Part shown: piece after piece, positions 60,336 through 64,000 of the stretch
Numbering within the stretch: position 1 is the first letter of the stretch
Layout of the letters: each line of letters opens with the position of its first letter
Assembly: GCF_010183535.1 (NCBI RefSeq)
Contig: NC_071332.1
Coordinates: 6,200,001 to 6,264,000 of the forward strand
From: Caenorhabditis remanei
Lineage: Eukaryota > Nematoda > Chromadorea > Rhabditida > Rhabditidae
Direction of reading: 5' to 3'
Length of the DNA stretch: 64,000 bases
The notes under the pieces: generated by a model
The model's input: only the letters and a program-made list of their open reading frames with translations
What the model was told of the DNA's origin: nothing
The model's database searches: none
Translations under genes and position numbers: made by a program

Positions 60336-62236
60336 AGAACGGGGCGCGGACACCAGAATATACGAGCGAAAAGCTGATTAGGCGGCCGTTTCGAAAGTGG
60401 AAAAGTAGCCTACAATCACAGATTGTTTTTCCGTTTTTTGTCGGAAAAATAGTCGAGAATAATAGAGGATAATTGATAGTTACCAAAAAGTGAAACAAGG
60501 TTTCGTGTTTCACTTGTCGAAAATCGTTTTATAATTGGACAGTTAACAATATGAAAAAGAGGAAAAGAGAGGGAGGAGGCGGGGTCAGAGGATTTTGAAC
60601 TGCGTAGGTAAACGGAAACGGATTGGAAAAGGTGGTAGTGATTCATAGGAAAAACAGAAATAGATGACATTGGGAGGGGAGGAAGAGGTGCTTGAAGGTA
60701 AGTAGGAGATTCTGGATTTCAGAGATTAATTCTGCAGAAAAAGAAGGAAAAGAGAGGAAAAAGAAAGAAGAAAGAAGGAAAAGAAGAAGAAGATGGGAAA
60801 AGGAATGGTTTAAGAAGTGAAAGAAGTTCTCATGATTTACATACACTTGGAATATGGAGATGCTGAAATAATGGTTATGCTGGAAGAGAGAAAAAACAAC
60901 AGTGTTGCCCGGAAAAAGGAGTCTTTACTAATGTTGAGATAAGAATCAGCAACGTTGGTTGACAACTTTTTTGTGAGGGCGCTCTCTGAAGAGTTACAGT
61001 TGTGAAGAGTCAGTCTATTTTTCAAACCAACCTTTCGACCGCCCGTTTGTTTGAAGCTCCACGAATCGATGTATCCCCCCAGGAACCTGTCCTATTGGTC
61101 ATTTTCCAGATGACTCAATTTCAGAATACATTTAAAAAACATGAATCACAGAGGAGTTGATATTGTGGTGTTTACCTGAATCATCATCCGATTTGAATCG
61201 TTTGTTCAGGCTACCAGAAAAACAGACACAAACCACAGTTTGGAAAGTGTTGAACTATGAGAAAAACGAGAAGAACGTTTTGTTAAAATTGGTCTTCCGC
61301 AATGAGGTTACTGTAATCTTTTTGACCCGACAGTGAAAAACATGGGCGAGCGAGAAACAGATAATAAACAACGAAAAACACCTTAAGTTGATTAACTATC
61401 TGTCGGTCTGTGAGTTCAAATATTCAGATGTCCGAATTTTGGAACAAATCTGTTTGATCTTCGATCTTTTTGATCTCGGGTTGGCTGGTTACGCTGGATT
61501 ATCAAGAAGAGTTGGCTGAATAAGAACTACTCTTATGGGCAATCAAAGAAATCAAAGTATTCTCGACGACTTATGCCAGAGGAAAGCTTATGGACTCGTT
61601 GCAACATGGCGTGCAATGTGATTATGTGTTGAAGGTAGGTAGGCATCAGAGATTGTAAAGCTCAACATCACGCAGTTCATATACGGCCGTCATTAGTTTC
61701 TTGACAAAAGAACACGCTAGTCATAAGGTTAACGCTTTTGCCCGGCGTTCAAAAGGTCGCGAGTTCAAACCCCACCGCACCCAAAAAACGTTTTCCTTTC
61801 GGATTTCTTCGATTTCTTCGTCTACGAATTAGAGTTTGAACAGAAGAGGACTTTCTGAAGGTAAATGACGACAATACCTATTAAAAACGTCAACGAATCC
61901 TAACACAAACACTGCACTAAACTAAACTCAAAAACGTTCATAAAATTTTCGAAAATTGACGCCAATTATTCAGGCATTCCGCCCGGCTTCGGCCCCGGAC
62001 AAGTATGTTGGCTGAAAATACTATTTTTAAGAATTTCAAAGAATTTATTGATTCATAAGGATAGAAATGAAATCAGAGATCCAATACAATGGAAAAGATT
62101 CAGAAAATGAGATGAACTCGTTGAGAAAAACAGTGAAATGGTGTGAAGTACCCGTCGATAATTATTAGCATCCAAGTGAAAAGAAGTAAATCATAATTTC
62201 AAAAAGTGTCTAAAATTGATAAAATAAAAAAAAGGG
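60336..62236. other. Upstream region of the EGL-47-like gene
   Basis: No gene seen. The receptor's 5' non-coding exon probably extends to an acceptor at about 60411-60413. A purine-rich tract lies at 60730-60800. A tRNA-like relic at 61713-61783 is listed separately. Confidence 0.45.
61713..61783 (+). pseudogene. Degenerate tRNA-like sequence
   Basis: D-arm-like AAGGTTAACGC, a stem CTTTTG/CAAAAG around CCCGGCGTT, a T-loop-like GAGTTCAAACC, and a 3' end CGCACCCA. The T stem has mismatches and no 5' acceptor strand pairs with CGCACCC. It looks like a decayed tRNA or tRNA-derived element, not a working gene. Confidence 0.4.
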
Positions 62237-63360
62237 TCAGACAGGTGTTCCACAGATGAAGTCTTCTTTCGAACGGAACGTCGGCAGACTCAAGAACCGT
62301 CTGGATCCAGATCCAGTGTCAGTGCTAACGAGTTTAGAGGAGCAGAAGTCACCGTTGACAGCGTGGATATTTCTGGAATAACTAAAAGTTTAGGTAGGAA
62401 ATTTAGAAGAGATATGATTACCTGTATACTGTAGATGTTTCCAATTTGTCAAGTGTCGCAATTTTAGCGACTCCTAGAAGATCTAGCACTTGTTTTCTGT
62501 AAAAGTATCACTATAAGTATTTTAAAATGTTAAAATTCTAATAAGTTACCTCAAAGTCTTTGAGCAAATCAAAAGAAGAAATGGGTTCAATGCCGAGTTT
62601 GCCGCAAACAGTACCATTACAGTATACCCAGCCCATTTTCCTTCTCCAGTGCCTACTGTTATCAGAACTTGACCAATAATAAAAGTGACGACGTTGATCA
62701 AACAAGGCATCAGTAATCTGAAATTCAGAATTTCTCTCAGTCTCTTTCCCCCTAGTTTACCTTGTTTCAATACTGTTTTGAACTGTTTGTTGATGTCCCA
62801 ATAACATTTTCGCTCTTCTGTTATAGAGAAGAGTGATCGACCATCTGAAAATGAATTGAAATTTGATATATTATTTCAGTTTGGGTGGGAGCCGAGGGTC
62901 TAATCCCTTTTCTCTTTGAAGCCTTTGATTGCGTCGAGAATTTTTTAGAAAAGACGAGAAACCATTGAGCAATAGTACAAAGAAGAACAAAACCATGTGA
63001 CAAGATTAGAAATTTCTTTCTCATTATTTCAAATATTTCGAAATAATTTTGAGATGAATGATCGAAATGTGATCTCTATTAAAGAAAAGAGATACAATGT
63101 AGTCAATGATATCATATTTCTAGAAAAATCGTCATGACGATCTAAGTGTGAGAATATTGACTAGAGCATTTCCAGAGATCTTTTCAAGAAACTCACCCAT
63201 AAAATACAATTGGTGGAACTATCGCTGCAATATGAAATGCAAGAAACAATGCAGATTGACCTCCGGATAGGTAGAGTGGGAAGTTTTCAGCAAGCATTCC
63301 GTAGGAAGATGGCTCGTAATAAAATGTGACATACCACGGTTGGAAGTGGGTGCTCAGGAC
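62237..63360 (-). CDS. Serpentine receptor (7TM GPCR), C-terminal part
   Basis: Five minus-strand exons join in frame: the segment starting VLSTHFQPWYVTFYYEP, then WSITLLYNRRAK, LLMPCLINVVTFIIGQ, KQVLDLLGVAKIATL and the tail NIHAVNGDFCSSK...GTPV. They show an extracellular loop, TM5 (SALFLAFHIAAIVPPIVFY), a basic third intracellular loop, TM6 (CLINVVTFIIGQVLITV) and TM7 ending SALNPFLLLICSKTLR. This is the plan of nematode chemoreceptor-like serpentine families (srx/srv/srsx type); I cannot name the class. TM1-4 are not seen before 64000, so the 5' part is probably beyond the window or behind a long intron. Confidence 0.7.
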
Positions 63361-64000
63361 CTGGAGAAAGATTTATATGGTTTTGAAAACTGTTAAAATG
63401 GGTATGGCCTTATTCTGTATGACGATACGGATTAAAGCCTTGAGTAAAAATTTAACTTTAAGACGAAATCATGTGTATTCTCTGGGTTGAACTAATAAGC
63501 TTTGAATAGAGATTGTATGCAATATTCTTCTTAACGTAATCATTATGTCTGAGATAGATATATCAAAAAGCGGTCCAAAAATAGGATAACATTCCAGTCT
63601 ATGTCGTGGTTTTCAACAAGATATAGTTTAAGGCAAAGTTCGGATCCTAAATCTCACCTTAAGAGCTAAGTACATGTATAGGTTGGACTATAATCTGTTT
63701 TTTCTTGATCTTTGTACAATCTCAAGTTCAAGAGTTCCAGACTTTAACCTCGTCCTAGTCCAATCCTCAACCCTAACCTCGGTTCAGTCTCTACCAATTT
63801 TCAGATCTTTGTCCTCTCCTACCAGTGCACAAGCCTACTCTCTGATCTCTGCCTGTCTAAAAACAATACTTCCTTTTGTCCCCATGATCATTCCTTTTGA
63901 CGTCCTTTGTTTTTTCTCCAATCTAACTCATTTTTCCTCGTCTTAATCATCCCTTCCTTTCTTCATTAAGCCTCTTCTTCTGTTCTCTGTTTTTCCAACT
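63361..64000. other. Window end, no exon identified
   Basis: Pyrimidine-rich on the plus strand from about 63700. It could be intron or upstream DNA of the serpentine receptor. No splice-consistent exon was found on either strand. Confidence 0.4.

Noticed and set aside
1..64000. CRISPR arrays, bacterial operons, phage or intact transposase genes
   Set aside because: No regularly spaced repeats and no transposase, integrase or reverse transcriptase motifs. All recognisable genes are intron-rich nematode genes.

Overview
This is nuclear DNA from a nematode, almost certainly a Caenorhabditis species. Genes are compact and split by many 44-50 bp introns with GTAAG/GTGAG donors and TTTTCAG acceptors. 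The proteins are nematode types: an F-box/FBA_2 protein, FAR lipid-binding proteins, a secreted DSL protein, a gustatory-type receptor and a serpentine receptor. From memory, fatty-acid-binding far genes, inft-2 and fmi-1 lie on one C. elegans chromosome V cosmid, while lap-2, a SCYL1 homologue and an NCOA4-like gene lie on another. Their adjacency here suggests a related species with rearranged local order, but I could not check this.

Layout. 0-4 kb: F-box/FBA_2 gene, then a secreted DSL-EGF gene. 6-10 kb: three FAR genes (+,-,-). 12-16.3 kb: inft-2 formin (+) with an antisense intronic tRNA-Ala. 16.8-18.1 kb: TPM-domain, MOLO-1-like membrane protein (-). 19.2-20.8 kb: S1 serine protease (-). 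21.5-26.5 kb: two tandem paralogues (+) of Cys-rich membrane proteins. 29.4-42.7 kb: fmi-1/Flamingo cadherin GPCR (+) with an antisense intronic tRNA-Lys. 43-45.3 kb: a His/Gly-rich secreted peptide (+) and one or two Cys-rich genes (-). 46.3-49.2 kb: SCYL1 pseudokinase (-). 51.1-53.3 kb: lap-2 aminopeptidase (+). 55.1-56.3 kb: NCOA4/ARA70-like protein (+). 56.35-56.66 kb: small secreted peptide (-). 57.0-60.3 kb: egl-47-like receptor (-). 62.2-63.4 kb: 3' half of a serpentine receptor (-).

I rebuilt exon models by hand from splice signals and frame continuity. Nearly all close with a length divisible by three. No operon is evident, although possible trans-splice acceptors sit just upstream of inft-2, lap-2 and the NCOA4-like gene. 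The main points for follow-up are the NCOA4-like gene, a run of degenerate phospholipase-A2-like modules lacking the Ca-binding Asp, a degenerate GPS in FMI-1, an S1 protease with Arg in the specificity position, and a strongly over-represented GAGACGCAGA motif. There is no prokaryotic system, CRISPR array or intact transposon.
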